Positions 9,840 to 20,880 of a DNA stretch of 64,000 nucleotides are shown here, in pieces (the first letter of the stretch is position 1; the number at the start of each line of letters is the position of its first letter). The notes under the pieces were generated by a model, which was given only the letters and a program-made list of their open reading frames with translations, was not told the origin of the DNA and searched no databases. The position numbers were made by a program, and so were the translations under genes. Source of the DNA: Janthinobacterium sp. PC23-8 (GTDB taxonomy: Bacteria; Pseudomonadota; Gammaproteobacteria; Burkholderiales; Burkholderiaceae_D); assembly GCF_002250505.1 (NCBI RefSeq), contig NZ_NJGY01000002.1, positions 426,839 to 490,838 of the forward strand, in the 5' to 3' direction.

Positions 9840-10744
9840 GTCGGTTCGTTGAGCGCCGGACAATCTTGCGCAAAACGCGCCAGGTGTTCCAGCAACACCC
9901 TGACGCGGGCCGGCAAGTAGCGGCGCTGGGTCCATACGGCATACACATGGCGCGGCTGCGGCATCCAGTCGGGCAGCACGCGCACCAGGCGACCGTCGGC
10001 TACCTCCGCGCGGCATTGCAGCAGCGGGCACAGCAGCACGCCGATGCCCGCTTCGGCCATCTCGACCGCGAGGCGCATTTCATTGACCCTCAGGCGCGCC
10101 TGCGGCTGCAACACCATCTCGGCGCCGTCGCCGGGGCGGCGCAGGCGCCAGGTGCGCAGCGGCTCGGCCACGATCAACTCATGCTGTGCCAATGACGCCA
10201 GGTCTTGCGGCGTGCCGGCGCGCGCCAGATAAGCGGGCGCGGCCACCATCACCAGCGCGGCGCTGCCGAGGCGGCGCTGCATCAGCGACGAATCGTCGAG
10301 CGCGCCGACGCGGATGGCCAGATCGGCGCCGCTGCTCACCATGTCCTGCAGCCGGTTCGACAATTCCAGCTCGAGCCGGATGGCGGGATACTGGCGCATG
10401 AAGCTGATCCAGGCCGGCGTCAGCAGGCCACTGGCGAAATTGACGGGCGCCAGCACGCGTATCGAGCCCGACACGGCCGACAGGCTGGCATCGAGCTGGC
10501 GCGTGGCCTGCCGCAAGGCGTGCACCAGGGGACGGCACTGCTCATAGTATTGCCAGCCTTCCGCCGTTGGCTGCATGCGCCGTGCGCTGCGGTTGAGCAA
10601 GCGGTAGCCCAGCTGGCTTTCCAGCTTCTGCAGCCGCCGCGTGACGGTGGCTGGCGGCAAGTCTTCGGCTGCCGCCGCAGCGTTCAGGCTGCCCGCCTCC
10701 ACGATGGCGACAAACAGGGCCAGGTCATCTAACATAGCGGACAT
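9836..10744 (-). CDS. LysR-family transcriptional regulator
   Basis: A 302-residue regulator. The N-terminal winged helix-turn-helix spans residues 5-64 (LALFVAIVEAGSLNAAA, then VTRRLQKLESQLGYRLLNR). The C-terminal two-lobed inducer domain begins around residue 90. The sequence resembles the CrgA/DsdC-like branch that acts on small aromatic or quinone stress genes. It is divergent from a DUF2798 membrane protein, the natural first target, with a palindrome just before its own start. Confidence 0.93.
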   Translation of the reverse strand: MSAMLDDLALFVAIVEAGSLNAAAAAEDLPPATVTRRLQKLESQLGYRLLNRSARRMQPTAEGWQYYEQCRPLVHALRQATRQLDASLSAVSGSIRVLAPVNFASGLLTPAWISFMRQYPAIRLELELSNRLQDMVSSGADLAIRVGALDDSSLMQRRLGSAALVMVAAPAYLARAGTPQDLASLAQHELIVAEPLRTWRLRRPGDGAEMVLQPQARLRVNEMRLAVEMAEAGIGVLLCPLLQCRAEVADGRLVRVLPDWMPQPRHVYAVWTQRRYLPARVRVLLEHLARFAQDCPALNEPT

Positions 10745-10750
10745 TATTCC

Positions 10751-10761
10751 ATTCCTGGAAT
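10751..10761. promoter_or_regulatory. Candidate LysR operator palindrome
   Basis: ATTCC-T-GGAAT is a perfect 11-base dyad seven bases before the LysR start codon. Its T-N9-A spacing is shorter than the canonical T-N11-A LysR box, but the position fits autoregulation. A TATAGA-like element at about 10787 could serve the divergent DUF2798 gene. Confidence 0.35.
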
Positions 10762-10842
10762 TTCAGATTAAAAATATGCATCTAGTATAGATTGTTGCAA
10801 GTGCTTAAGCTGTTGCTCTGTTCACTTTTTTGAAAGACCGCC

Positions 10843-11082
10843 ATGTCCGAAGCCCTGCGTTTGCGTTTTGTATTTGCCATCATCATGTCGCTGCTGATGA
10901 CCTTGCTGATGAGCGCCTGGGTGACCTGGCTCAATATCGGCCTGCGCGAAGATTTTCTGGCGCGCTGGCGCCATGCCTTCCTGGCAGCCTGGCCGGTGGC
11001 GTTTTGCGCCGTGATGCTGTTCGCGCCGCGGGTGCAGGGCATCAGCCGCCAGTTGCTGCTGCGCTTCAAGCGTGGTGGCTGA
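10843..11082 (+). CDS. DUF2798 small membrane protein
   Basis: A 79-residue protein with two predicted transmembrane helices: FVFAIIMSLLMTLLMSAWVTW, and a second around FLAAWPVAFCAVMLFAP. The arrangement and length match the DUF2798 family of small inner-membrane proteins of unknown function. It is transcribed divergently from the LysR regulator, 98 bases away, and may be its target. A 10-bp-stem hairpin lies just downstream. Confidence 0.8.
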   Translation: MSEALRLRFVFAIIMSLLMTLLMSAWVTWLNIGLREDFLARWRHAFLAAWPVAFCAVMLFAPRVQGISRQLLLRFKRGG

Positions 11083-11097
11083 CAGGAGGCCGTGACG

Positions 11098-11125
11098 GCC
11101 CAGCGTGTGCCAGCGCACGCTGGGC
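11098..11125 (+). terminator. Hairpin after the DUF2798 gene
   Basis: GCCCAGCGTG pairs with CACGCTGGGC to form a 10-bp perfect stem with an 8-base loop, 16 bases after the DUF2798 stop. No run of T follows, so it is a weak or Rho-assisted terminator, or an mRNA end stabiliser. Confidence 0.5.
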
Positions 11126-11157
11126 GGAAAAGCATGGGAATTTCCTTCTGTTCAATG

Positions 11158-11186
11158 TTTTCATCACCGTATGATGTGCCTATAAT
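11158..11186 (+). promoter_or_regulatory. Sigma-70-like promoter for the lipoprotein gene
   Basis: A perfect -10 TATAAT at 11181-11186 lies 17 bases after TTTTCA at 11158-11163 (4 of 6 matches to TTGACA). Transcription would begin near 11193, about 34 bases before the lipoprotein start at 11227. Confidence 0.65.
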
Positions 11187-11226
11187 GGCTGTCGTCATAC
11201 CGATCCGTGAACCAAGAAGGAGCTCC

Positions 11227-12063
11227 ATGCAGCATCTATCCGCCGTCCGCCCCGCGCGCGCGATTTTCCTCGGCAGCGTTGCGCTGTTGCTGTCCGGCTG
11301 CTCCATGCTGCCCTCGTCCGCGCCAAAGCCGGCTCCGCCCGCCAGCGCCACCCTGCCCGACGCCACCATCGCCTACACCCTGACCGGCCAGGGTGCGCTG
11401 CCCGTGGTGTTCCAGTCGGGCCTGGGCGACGGCAAGGAGGTGTGGGACGGCGTGGTGCAGGAAGTGGCAAAACAGCACAGCGTACTGGCATATGACCGGC
11501 CCGGCTATGGCGCCAGCCAGAAAACCACCACCCCGCGCGACCCCTGCACCATCGCCGCCCAGCAGCGCGCGCTGCTGGCGCAGGCGGGCCTCAAACCGCC
11601 GTATATCCTGGTCGGACAGGGCTTGGGCGGACTGTATCAGTATGTGTATGCCAGGCTGTATCCGCAGGACGTGGCCGGCCTGATCCTGCTCGACCCCACG
11701 CATCCGCAGCAATGGCAGCGCATGCAGACGGAGGCCACCACCTACGCCATGCTGCTCAAAACCCGGCGCAAGCTGATGTTCAACAGCACCGAAACGGCCG
11801 AATTCGACGCGCAATCTCAATGCCTGCAGCATGTCGACCTGAAAACGCCGCTGCGCACGCCAGCCATGCTGCTGGTGCGCGACAAGTTCGGCATCGAGGA
11901 AATGGGTTCGTACGAGACCCTGGTGCGGGCCCTGGAAAAAGACTGGCAGCGCCTGTCGGGTGCGCCCGCCATCGAGCGCATCACGGGCGCCGGCTATTAC
12001 ATCCAGAAGGACAATCCGGTGATCGTCAACGAGGCGGTCAAGATGGTGGTTAAAAAGAAATAA
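11227..12063 (+). CDS. Lipoprotein of alpha/beta-hydrolase fold with degenerate catalytic residues
   Basis: A 278-residue protein with a signal peptide ending SVALLLSGCS (lipobox), so it is probably membrane-anchored. The start at 11227 follows AAGGAG. The fold is clear: VFQSGLGDGKEVW (oxyanion strand), YDRPGYGAS, then the nucleophile elbow region ILVGQGLGGLYQY. Family enzymes have GxSxG there; this reads GQGLG, so Ser is replaced by Gly. The usual catalytic His position, normally GHYIQ, reads GYYIQKDNP. With both residues missing it is unlikely to be a hydrolase by the standard mechanism. It may bind a ligand or partner. Confidence 0.82.
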   Translation: MQHLSAVRPARAIFLGSVALLLSGCSMLPSSAPKPAPPASATLPDATIAYTLTGQGALPVVFQSGLGDGKEVWDGVVQEVAKQHSVLAYDRPGYGASQKTTTPRDPCTIAAQQRALLAQAGLKPPYILVGQGLGGLYQYVYARLYPQDVAGLILLDPTHPQQWQRMQTEATTYAMLLKTRRKLMFNSTETAEFDAQSQCLQHVDLKTPLRTPAMLLVRDKFGIEEMGSYETLVRALEKDWQRLSGAPAIERITGAGYYIQKDNPVIVNEAVKMVVKKK

Positions 12064-12088
12064 CCACCCCTGATGGCAGGCACTGGGT

Positions 12089-14176
<2,088 letters not shown>

Positions 14177-14329
14177 TGTCTCTTCCTTGTTGGTGTGGGG
14201 TGTCTCGGAGATGGCTTTACTATACCGCATAAAAGAACGCTCGTATTATTCCCATCCTGGCCAGCGGCAGCTGGCCGCATGGTACAGGACTGCGGAACGC
14301 CAGCGACAAGACAGGCAGGCTGGCTGGCG

Positions 14330-15976
14330 CTACCCCAGACGATGCCCCTTGAACTGCTCGCGCAGCTTGTTCTTCTGGATCTTGCCGGTCGCCCCCATTG
14401 GCAGCGCGTCGACGAACAGCACGTCGTCCGGCGTCCACCATTTGGCGATCTTGCCGTCGAAAAACTGCAATAGTTCGGTGCGCGAGACCGCCATGCCGGG
14501 CCGCAGCACCACCACCAGCACCGGGCGCTCATCCCATTTCGGGTGGAACAGGCCGATGCAGGCCGCCTGCAGCACGGCCGGGTGGGCCATGGCCAGGTTT
14601 TCCAGGTCGATGGTGCCGATCCACTCGCCGCCCGACTTGATCACATCCTTGCTGCGGTCGGTGATCTGCATGTAGCCGTCAATGTCGATGGTGGCCACGT
14701 CGCCGGTGGGGAACCAGCCGTCCTGCAGCACGTCGCCGCCCTCGTTCTTGTAGTAGGAAGCGATGATCCACGGCCCCTTGACCAGCAGATGGCCGTAGCT
14801 GACCCCATCCCACGGCAGTTCCTTGCCGTCGTCGTCGACGATCTTCATGTCCACGCCGTAGATCGCATGGCCCTGCTTTTGCAGGATCTTGCGCTGCTGT
14901 TCTTTCGGCAAGGCGAGGTGCTTGGCCTGCAAGCCGCCGGTGGTGCCCAGCGGCGACATTTCCGTCATGCCCCAGGCGTGGATCACCTGCACGCCAAGCT
15001 GGTCGATCAGGGTGTCCATCATGGCCGGTGGACACGCCGCGCCGCCGATCACGGTGCGGCGGAAGGTCGAGAACGTCAATTTATTCTGCACCACATGGTT
15101 GAGCAGGCCGAGCCAGACGGTGGGCACGCCGGCCGAAAACGTCACTTTTTCCGCCTCGAACAGTTCATACAGCGACTTGCCGTCCAGCGCCGCGCCGGGA
15201 AACACCAGGCGCGCGCCGCACAAAGGCACCGCATACGGCAGACCCCAGGCGTTGACATGGAACATGGGGACGACCGGCAACACAGTATCGGAGGCGCAGA
15301 CATTCAGGCTGCTGGGCAAGGCCGCCGCGTAGGCGTGCAGGACCGTCGAGCGGTGCGAATACAGCGCACCCTTGGGGTTGCCGGTGGTGCCCGAGGTGTA
15401 GCACAGGGTGGCGGCCGCGTTTTCGTCGAACAATGGCCACTCGTACTGGTCGGAATGGGTGGCGATCAGGTCTTCATAGCACAGCAGGTCGGGGATGCTG
15501 GTGGCCGCCGGCATGCGGTCGCGGTCGCACATCAGCACAAAGTGACGCACAAACTGGCAGCTGGCGGCGATCTTTTCGACCACCGGCAGAAACGTCAGGT
15601 CGAACAGCAGCACCTGGTCTTCGGCGTGGTTCGAAATATAGGCGATCTGGTCGGGAAACAGGCGCGGATTGATGGTGTGCAAGACGGCGCCCGAGCCGGA
15701 CACGGCGTAATACGCTTCCAGGTGGCGGTAACCGTTCCAGGCCAGCGTCGCGACACGGTCTCCCATGCCCACGCCAAGGCCGTGCAGTGCATTGGCCAGG
15801 CGCCGCGCGCGCTGGTGGCAATCGCGATAATTGTAGCGGTGCATGTCGCCTTCCACCCGCCGCGACACGATCTCGCTGTCGCCATGATGGCGCGCTGCGA
15901 ACTCGATGATGCTGGAAATTAACAAGGGCTGATGCATCATCTGCCCCATCAATGGACTGACCTGGAATACCGACAT
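14330..15976 (-). CDS. Acyl-CoA synthetase (medium/long-chain fatty acid:CoA ligase, AlkK-like)
   Basis: A 548-residue AMP-forming ligase that activates fatty acids to acyl-CoA. The P-loop-like motif is [17 protein letters not shown] (about residue 183), with [10 protein letters not shown], then [20 protein letters not shown] and the ending [15 protein letters not shown] that supplies the catalytic Lys. The start at 15976 follows GAGGAGA; the frame stays open far upstream but overlaps selO on the other strand. It probably feeds the downstream FadB-like enzyme. Confidence 0.95.
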   Translation of the reverse strand: MSVFQVSPLMGQMMHQPLLISSIIEFAARHHGDSEIVSRRVEGDMHRYNYRDCHQRARRLANALHGLGVGMGDRVATLAWNGYRHLEAYYAVSGSGAVLHTINPRLFPDQIAYISNHAEDQVLLFDLTFLPVVEKIAASCQFVRHFVLMCDRDRMPAATSIPDLLCYEDLIATHSDQYEWPLFDENAAATLCYTSGTTGNPKGALYSHRSTVLHAYAAALPSSLNVCASDTVLPVVPMFHVNAWGLPYAVPLCGARLVFPGAALDGKSLYELFEAEKVTFSAGVPTVWLGLLNHVVQNKLTFSTFRRTVIGGAACPPAMMDTLIDQLGVQVIHAWGMTEMSPLGTTGGLQAKHLALPKEQQRKILQKQGHAIYGVDMKIVDDDGKELPWDGVSYGHLLVKGPWIIASYYKNEGGDVLQDGWFPTGDVATIDIDGYMQITDRSKDVIKSGGEWIGTIDLENLAMAHPAVLQAACIGLFHPKWDERPVLVVVLRPGMAVSRTELLQFFDGKIAKWWTPDDVLFVDALPMGATGKIQKNKLREQFKGHRLG

Positions 15977-16165
15977 CGCGTCTCCTCGAGTGTGAGTGTT
16001 TAAGCAAGCAGATGCAGTTTCGACCGATCGTGCTATTTTGGTCAACGCATTTCGATATTGCGCTGCAGCATGGCACCAGGGCTTCGATTGCGCTGCGCGC
16101 CGCAGAGAAGCGCGCGCTGCGGTAAAATCGCCGTTTCGGCCCTCGGCCGGGCTTGCGAGCTCAAC

Positions 16166-17644
16166 ATGACTGGAACTGCCATCCGCGCCCTCACCCTCCC
16201 CCTGAACAATGGCTTTGCGGCCTTGCCGCCCGCGTTTTACACGCGCTTGATGCCAACCCCGCTGGCGGCGCCGTATTTCGTCGCCGCCAGCGCGCCGGCG
16301 GCAAGCCTGATCGGCCTCGATCCGGCACGCCTGGCCGAGCCCGATTTTGTCGAGCTGTTGAGCGGCAATGCCGTCGCCGGGCAGTCGCAGCCGCTGGCGG
16401 CCGTGTATTCGGGCCACCAGTTCGGCGTCTGGGCCGGTCAATTGGGCGATGGACGTGCCATCTTGCTGGGCGATATCGCCACGCCGAACGGCGCCATGGA
16501 GCTGCAACTGAAAGGCGCCGGCGCCACGCCATATTCGCGCATGGGCGACGGACGCGCCGTGCTGCGCTCGTCGATCCGCGAATTTTTGTGTTCGGAAGCG
16601 ATGGCGGCGCTGGGCATACCCACCTCGCGCGCGCTGTCCATCATGGGCTCGCCGCAAGGCATCATGCGCGAGACGGTGGAAACGGCCGCCGTCGTCACCC
16701 GCATGGCGCCCAGCTTTATCCGCTTTGGCTCCTTCGAGCACTGGTTCTCGCGCAAGCGGCCCGAGGAACTGAAAATCCTCGCCGACTACGTGATCGACCA
16801 TTTTTACGCCGAACTGCGCGCGCACGACAAGCCTTATCAGGCCTTGCTGGCCGAAGTATGCCGGCGCACGGCGCACATGATCGCGCAGTGGCAGTCGGTC
16901 GGCTTCATGCATGGGGTGATGAATACGGACAATATGTCGATTCTGGGCCTGACGCTCGACTACGGCCCGTTCGGTTTCATGGAGGCATTCGACGCCGAGC
17001 ATATCTGCAACCATACCGACAGCCAAGGCCGCTATTCCTATGCGAATCAGCCGCAGGTGGGCCACTGGAACTGTTATGCGCTGGGGCAGGCGCTGCTGCC
17101 TTTGATCGGCGAAGTGAGCCTGGCGCAGGTGGCGCTCGACAGCTACGAGCCTGCTTTCGCCGCGAAAATGAACGAATTGCTGCGTGCCAAGCTCGGTTTG
17201 CGCACGGAGCAAAGCGGCGACAGCCAATTGTTCGACGCCATGTTTGCCGTGATGCAGGCCAATCACGTCGACTTCACCAATTTCTTCCGCTCCCTCGGCA
17301 ATCTGCAGGTCGCCGCTCCCGAGCACGACACGCAGTTGCGCGACATGTTCATCGACCGCCCGGCGTTTGATGGCTGGGCGGCGCAATACCGCGCGCGCCT
17401 GGTGGCCGAACAGAGCGACGACTTGCCGCGCAAGCTTGCAATGGACCAGGTCAACCCCAAATACGTGCTACGCAACTACCTGGCCCAGGTCGCCATCGAC
17501 AAGGCGCAGCAGCAGGACTACACGGAAGTGGCACAATTGCTGGCGGTTTTGCAAAAGCCATTTGACGAACAGCCCGAACACCAGCACTATGCGGCCCTGC
17601 CGCCCGACTGGGCCAGCCATCTTGAAGTAAGCTGCTCATCCTAA
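16166..17644 (+). CDS. selO: Protein adenylyltransferase SelO (YdiU/UPF0061)
   Basis: A 492-residue pseudokinase-fold protein that transfers AMP to Ser/Thr/Tyr of target proteins in oxidative stress. Diagnostic segments are AVYSGHQFGVWAGQLGDGRA (residues about 72-91), ELQLKGAGATPYSRMGDGRA, HGVMNTDNMS and LDYGPFGFME, plus the C-terminal LEVSCSS, whose Cys corresponds to the redox centre (Sec in some animals). The start at 16166 is the Met of MTGTAIRAL. A TAAAAT at 16123-16128 may be its -10. msrB follows 9 bases downstream. Confidence 0.96.
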   Translation: MTGTAIRALTLPLNNGFAALPPAFYTRLMPTPLAAPYFVAASAPAASLIGLDPARLAEPDFVELLSGNAVAGQSQPLAAVYSGHQFGVWAGQLGDGRAILLGDIATPNGAMELQLKGAGATPYSRMGDGRAVLRSSIREFLCSEAMAALGIPTSRALSIMGSPQGIMRETVETAAVVTRMAPSFIRFGSFEHWFSRKRPEELKILADYVIDHFYAELRAHDKPYQALLAEVCRRTAHMIAQWQSVGFMHGVMNTDNMSILGLTLDYGPFGFMEAFDAEHICNHTDSQGRYSYANQPQVGHWNCYALGQALLPLIGEVSLAQVALDSYEPAFAAKMNELLRAKLGLRTEQSGDSQLFDAMFAVMQANHVDFTNFFRSLGNLQVAAPEHDTQLRDMFIDRPAFDGWAAQYRARLVAEQSDDLPRKLAMDQVNPKYVLRNYLAQVAIDKAQQQDYTEVAQLLAVLQKPFDEQPEHQHYAALPPDWASHLEVSCSS

Positions 17645-17653
17645 GGAGCCCCC

Positions 17654-18055
17654 ATGACCACCACCAAAGTACAAAAAACCGACGCCGAATGGCGTGCCAT
17701 GCTCGATACCATGGAGTATCAGGTCACCCGCCATGCGGCTACCGAACGCGCTTTCACGGGCAAATTCTGGGACCACCATGAGCACGGCATCTATACCTGC
17801 GTGTGCTGCAACACGCCGCTGTTTGCGTCCGATACCAAATTCGACTCCGGTTGCGGCTGGCCCAGCTACTTCCAGGCGCTGGACCCGGCCAATGTAAAGG
17901 AAATCGTCGACCGCAGCCACGGCATGCAGCGCACGGAGATCATTTGCGCCGTCTGCGACGCCCACCTCGGTCACGTATTCCCGGACGGTCCGCCACCGAC
18001 CGGCTTGCGTTACTGTATTAATTCCGCCTCGCTGCGTTTCGATCCGCAGCCATAA
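17654..18055 (+). CDS. msrB: Peptide-methionine (R)-S-oxide reductase MsrB
   Basis: A 133-residue cytoplasmic enzyme (no signal peptide) that reduces methionine-R-sulfoxide in proteins. Zinc is held by CVCC and CAVC, with the conserved [11 protein letters not shown] between them. The catalytic Cys is in RYCINSASL near the C-terminus. AAGGAG, overlapping the selO stop, precedes the start by 6 bases, so it is probably co-transcribed with selO as an oxidative-stress repair pair. Confidence 0.97.
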   Translation: MTTTKVQKTDAEWRAMLDTMEYQVTRHAATERAFTGKFWDHHEHGIYTCVCCNTPLFASDTKFDSGCGWPSYFQALDPANVKEIVDRSHGMQRTEIICAVCDAHLGHVFPDGPPPTGLRYCINSASLRFDPQP

Positions 18056-18122
18056 AGCCGGGGAATGGCCTGTCCAAGCCATTCCTAAGCTGATTTTTAG
18101 TTGACCATAGTAAAGTCTTACC

Positions 18123-18752
18123 ATGAAATTTCTCTTCGACCTCTTTCCGCTGATTGCCTTCTTCACCGCCTTCAAACTGGGCGGCATGTATGAAACGGCG
18201 ACGCACGACTTCGTGCAGCAATACTTGTCCGGCATTGTTTCTGGGGGCATGATCCAGGCCGAACAAGCGCCATGGGTACTGGCAACCCTGGTCGGCATCA
18301 TCGCCACCGCCTGCCAGGTCAGCTATCTGCTGCTGCGCGGACGCAAGGTTGACGGCATGCTGTGGCTGTCGCTGTTCATCTTCGTGGTGTTCGGCGGCGC
18401 CAGCATCTATCTGCATGACGACTTCTTCCTGAAGTGGAAGCCGACCCTGATCTACTGGCTGTCCGGCCTGGCCCTGCTGATCGCCCACCTGGGCTTCAGG
18501 AAAAACCTGATACGCAAGACCATGGAAGCGCAGGTACAACTGCCCGACGCCGTGTGGAACCAGTTGCTGGCGGCCTGGATCATTTTCTTCGGCTTGCTGG
18601 GCGCGCTGAACCTGTTCGTCGCTTTCGTGCTGTACAAGGGCGATCTGGCGGCCTGGGTCAGCTTCAAGGCGTTTGGCGCCACCGGCATCTTCTTTGCCTT
18701 TATCGTCGCGCAAACCCTGTTCCTGTCCAAACATATCAAGGAAGACGCATGA
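18123..18752 (+). CDS. yciB: Inner membrane-spanning protein YciB (septation protein A)
   Basis: A 209-residue integral membrane protein starting MKFLFDLFPLIAFFTAFKLG, the diagnostic YciB/IspZ N-terminus. About five hydrophobic helices follow, including the conserved LIYWLSGLALL and NLFVAFVL. The family is involved in cell-envelope integrity and division. Its TGA stop overlaps the ATG of the bolA-like gene in an ATGA, so the two are translationally coupled. Confidence 0.95.
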   Translation: MKFLFDLFPLIAFFTAFKLGGMYETATHDFVQQYLSGIVSGGMIQAEQAPWVLATLVGIIATACQVSYLLLRGRKVDGMLWLSLFIFVVFGGASIYLHDDFFLKWKPTLIYWLSGLALLIAHLGFRKNLIRKTMEAQVQLPDAVWNQLLAAWIIFFGLLGALNLFVAFVLYKGDLAAWVSFKAFGATGIFFAFIVAQTLFLSKHIKEDA

Positions 18753-19054
18753 GTACCGAACTGAACACTGCTGGAGACACGTCACCGGCGACGCGCCTGG
18801 AACGCATCCGCGCGCGCCTGGAAGCGGCGCTTTCCCCTGTGCAATGCGTGCTGGAAGACGACTCGGCCAGCCACCGCGGCCATGCCGGCGCCGCCTCTGG
18901 CGGAGGCCACTACAATGTGCGCATCATTTCCAGCAAATTTGAAGGGCTCAGGCTCGTCATGCGTCATCGTCTGGTGTATGATTCCGTGCACGATATGATG
19001 CATAATGAGATACATGCATTGGCTATTGTCGCATTGGCGCCGTCCGAGGCATGA
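18749..19054 (+). CDS. bolA: BolA-family protein
   Basis: A 101-residue protein: a flexible N-terminus, then TRLERIRARLEAALSP, the BolA helix, and after a Gly/Ser loop the core HYNVRIISSKFEGL, RHRLVYDSV and EIHALAIVAL with the conserved ligand His. BolA proteins pair with monothiol glutaredoxins in iron-sulfur trafficking and influence envelope genes. It overlaps yciB by 4 bases, an arrangement common in betaproteobacteria. Confidence 0.9.
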   Translation: MSTELNTAGDTSPATRLERIRARLEAALSPVQCVLEDDSASHRGHAGAASGGGHYNVRIISSKFEGLRLVMRHRLVYDSVHDMMHNEIHALAIVALAPSEA

Positions 19055-19168
19055 TATGGATGGCGTTTTTGGCGTCCGCCGGTGCTCCGGCATGATGCTG
19101 CAGCAAACGCGATAAATCCAACAATTTTGATGCGTTTTTTACGAAACTTTCCCTAACAGGATTTAATA

Positions 19169-19948
19169 ATGACTTTTAAGCCAGCCCGCTTGCTGATCGC
19201 ACTACTCGCCGTAGCCGCTGTACCTGTTTTTGCGCAAAATGTTGCCGTTGTAAATGGCAAGGCTATCCCAACGTCGCGCGTCGATGCGGTTGTCAAGCAA
19301 GTCGTCGCCCAAGGCCAGCAGCCCGATTCGCCGCAACTGCGCGAAGCGATCAAAAAGGACCTGATCGGCCGTGAAGTGCTGATGCAGGAAGCGGAGAGCA
19401 AAGGTTTCGCTAAAGATGCAGCTGTCAAGCAGCAGATCGAAAACGCACGCCAGGCCATCGTCATCAACGCCCTGGTTGGCGACTACCTGAAAAAGAATCC
19501 GGTCAGCGACGCCGACATCAAGGCCGAGTACGACCGTTTCGTGGCCCAGACCGGCGACAAGGAATACCATGTGCGCCATATTCTGGTCGGTACCGAAGCC
19601 GAAGCGAAAGATATCATCGCCAAGCTGAAGGGCGGCGCCAAGTTCGAAGACCTGGCCAAGCAATCGAAAGATACGGGCTCGGCCGACAACGGCGGCGACC
19701 TGGACTGGGCAGCGCCTTCGTCGTTCCCGAAAGTATTCTCGGACGCCTTCGTGAAACTGCAAAAAGGCCAGGTCACCGACACCCCGGTGCAAACGCCTAA
19801 CGGTTTCCACGTGATCAAGCTCGACGACACCCGCGCGGCAAAACTGCCGACCCTGGAAGAAGTCAAGCCACAGATCGCCGAAGCATTGCAGCAGAAAAAG
19901 CTGCAGGCTTACCAGGAAGACATGATCAAAAAAGCGAAAGTTCAATAA
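19169..19948 (+). CDS. Periplasmic parvulin-type peptidyl-prolyl isomerase (copy 1)
   Basis: A 259-residue exported chaperone/isomerase. The signal peptide ends AVPVFAQN; an N-terminal helical SurA/PrsA-like region holds DLIGREVLMQEAESKG. The parvulin domain spans about residues 130-225, with YHVRHILVGTEAEAK, the GGDLDWAAPSSF core and NGFHVIKLDD. A close paralogue follows 89 bases later. Expected role: folding of outer-membrane or exported proteins. Confidence 0.93.
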   Translation: MTFKPARLLIALLAVAAVPVFAQNVAVVNGKAIPTSRVDAVVKQVVAQGQQPDSPQLREAIKKDLIGREVLMQEAESKGFAKDAAVKQQIENARQAIVINALVGDYLKKNPVSDADIKAEYDRFVAQTGDKEYHVRHILVGTEAEAKDIIAKLKGGAKFEDLAKQSKDTGSADNGGDLDWAAPSSFPKVFSDAFVKLQKGQVTDTPVQTPNGFHVIKLDDTRAAKLPTLEEVKPQIAEALQQKKLQAYQEDMIKKAKVQ

Positions 19949-19960
19949 GAACTGACCACC

Positions 19961-19982
19961 CCGGCGCCCCTTTCGGCGCCGG
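19961..19982 (+). terminator. Hairpin between the tandem isomerase genes
   Basis: CCGGCGCC and GGCGCCGG form an 8-bp perfect stem around a 6-base loop, 12 bases after the first isomerase stop. No T-run follows, so read-through into the second copy is likely and the hairpin may only attenuate it. Confidence 0.45.
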
Positions 19983-20037
19983 TCGTGTATTGTGCGTTTG
20001 AATAAGCTATCGTTATTGTATTTTTATAGGAATAAAC

Positions 20038-20814
20038 ATGATTTTGAAGCCAGCCCGCCTGATCCTCGCCTTGGTCGCCGTCGCGGCAGTTCCAGCTTTT
20101 GCGCAAAACGTCGCCACCGTCAATGGCAAGGCCATCCCGGCGTCGCGCGTCGACCAGGTCGTCAAGCAAGTCGTCGCCCAGGGCAAGCAGCCAGATTCGC
20201 CGCAACTGCGCGAAGCGATCAAGAAAGACCTGATCGGCCGCGAAGTGCTGATCCAGGAAGCCGACAAGCAAGGCTATGGCACCCGTCCTGAAGTCAAGGC
20301 CCAGCTTGACAACGCGCGCCAGAGCATCATCATCAACGCCCTGCTGGCCGACTACGTCAAGAAAAACCCGGTCAAGGACGCTGAAATCAAGGCCGAGTAC
20401 GACAAGTTCAAGGCACAAGCCGGCGACAAGGAATACCATGCCCGCCACATCCTGGTGGCCACCGAAGCCGAAGCGAAAGACATCATCGCCAAGCTCAAGG
20501 GCGGCGCCAAGTTCGAAGAACTGGCCAAGGTCTCGAAAGACGGCTCCGCAGCCAATGGCGGCGACCTGGACTGGGCTAGCCCGAACTCCTACGTCAAGCC
20601 ATTTTCCGACGCCCTGGTGGCCCTGAAACCAGGCCAGATCACGCAAACGCCGGTGCAATCGCAATTCGGCTTTCACGTGATCAAGCTGGAAGAAACCCGT
20701 CCGACCAAACTGCCATCGCTGGAAGAGGTCAAAGGCCAGGTCGCTGAATCGATTCAACAGAAAAAACTCGCCGCTTACCGCGATGAGTTGATGAAGAAAG
20801 CCAAAGTGCAATAA
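20038..20814 (+). CDS. Periplasmic parvulin-type peptidyl-prolyl isomerase (copy 2)
   Basis: A 258-residue paralogue of the preceding gene, clearly a tandem duplicate: the same signal peptide layout (AVPAFAQN), almost identical helical region (DLIGREVLIQEADKQG) and parvulin domain (YHARHILVATEAEAK, GGDLDWASPNSY, FGFHVIKLEE). By eye about 70% of residues agree, with long identical DNA stretches. AGGAA precedes the start. Its own upstream gap is AT-rich and could hold a promoter, so the copies may be separately regulated. Confidence 0.93.
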   Translation: MILKPARLILALVAVAAVPAFAQNVATVNGKAIPASRVDQVVKQVVAQGKQPDSPQLREAIKKDLIGREVLIQEADKQGYGTRPEVKAQLDNARQSIIINALLADYVKKNPVKDAEIKAEYDKFKAQAGDKEYHARHILVATEAEAKDIIAKLKGGAKFEELAKVSKDGSAANGGDLDWASPNSYVKPFSDALVALKPGQITQTPVQSQFGFHVIKLEETRPTKLPSLEEVKGQVAESIQQKKLAAYRDELMKKAKVQ

Positions 20815-20829
20815 GCCTCACTTGCATGT

Positions 20830-20857
20830 AAAAAAGCGCTCTACGGAGCGCTTTTTT
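20830..20857. terminator. Bidirectional Rho-independent terminator
   Basis: AAAAAAGCGCTC-TACG-GAGCGCTTTTTT is a textbook hairpin with A-tract and T-tract arms. It ends the second isomerase gene and the convergent SnoaL-like gene. Confidence 0.92.
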
Positions 20858-20880
20858 GATGTCGACTGCGTTGCAAAACC

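Noticed and set aside
15977-17386. N-terminal extension of the acyl-CoA ligase frame
   Set aside because: It is antisense to selO and the GAGGAGA site at 15976 marks the true ligase start.
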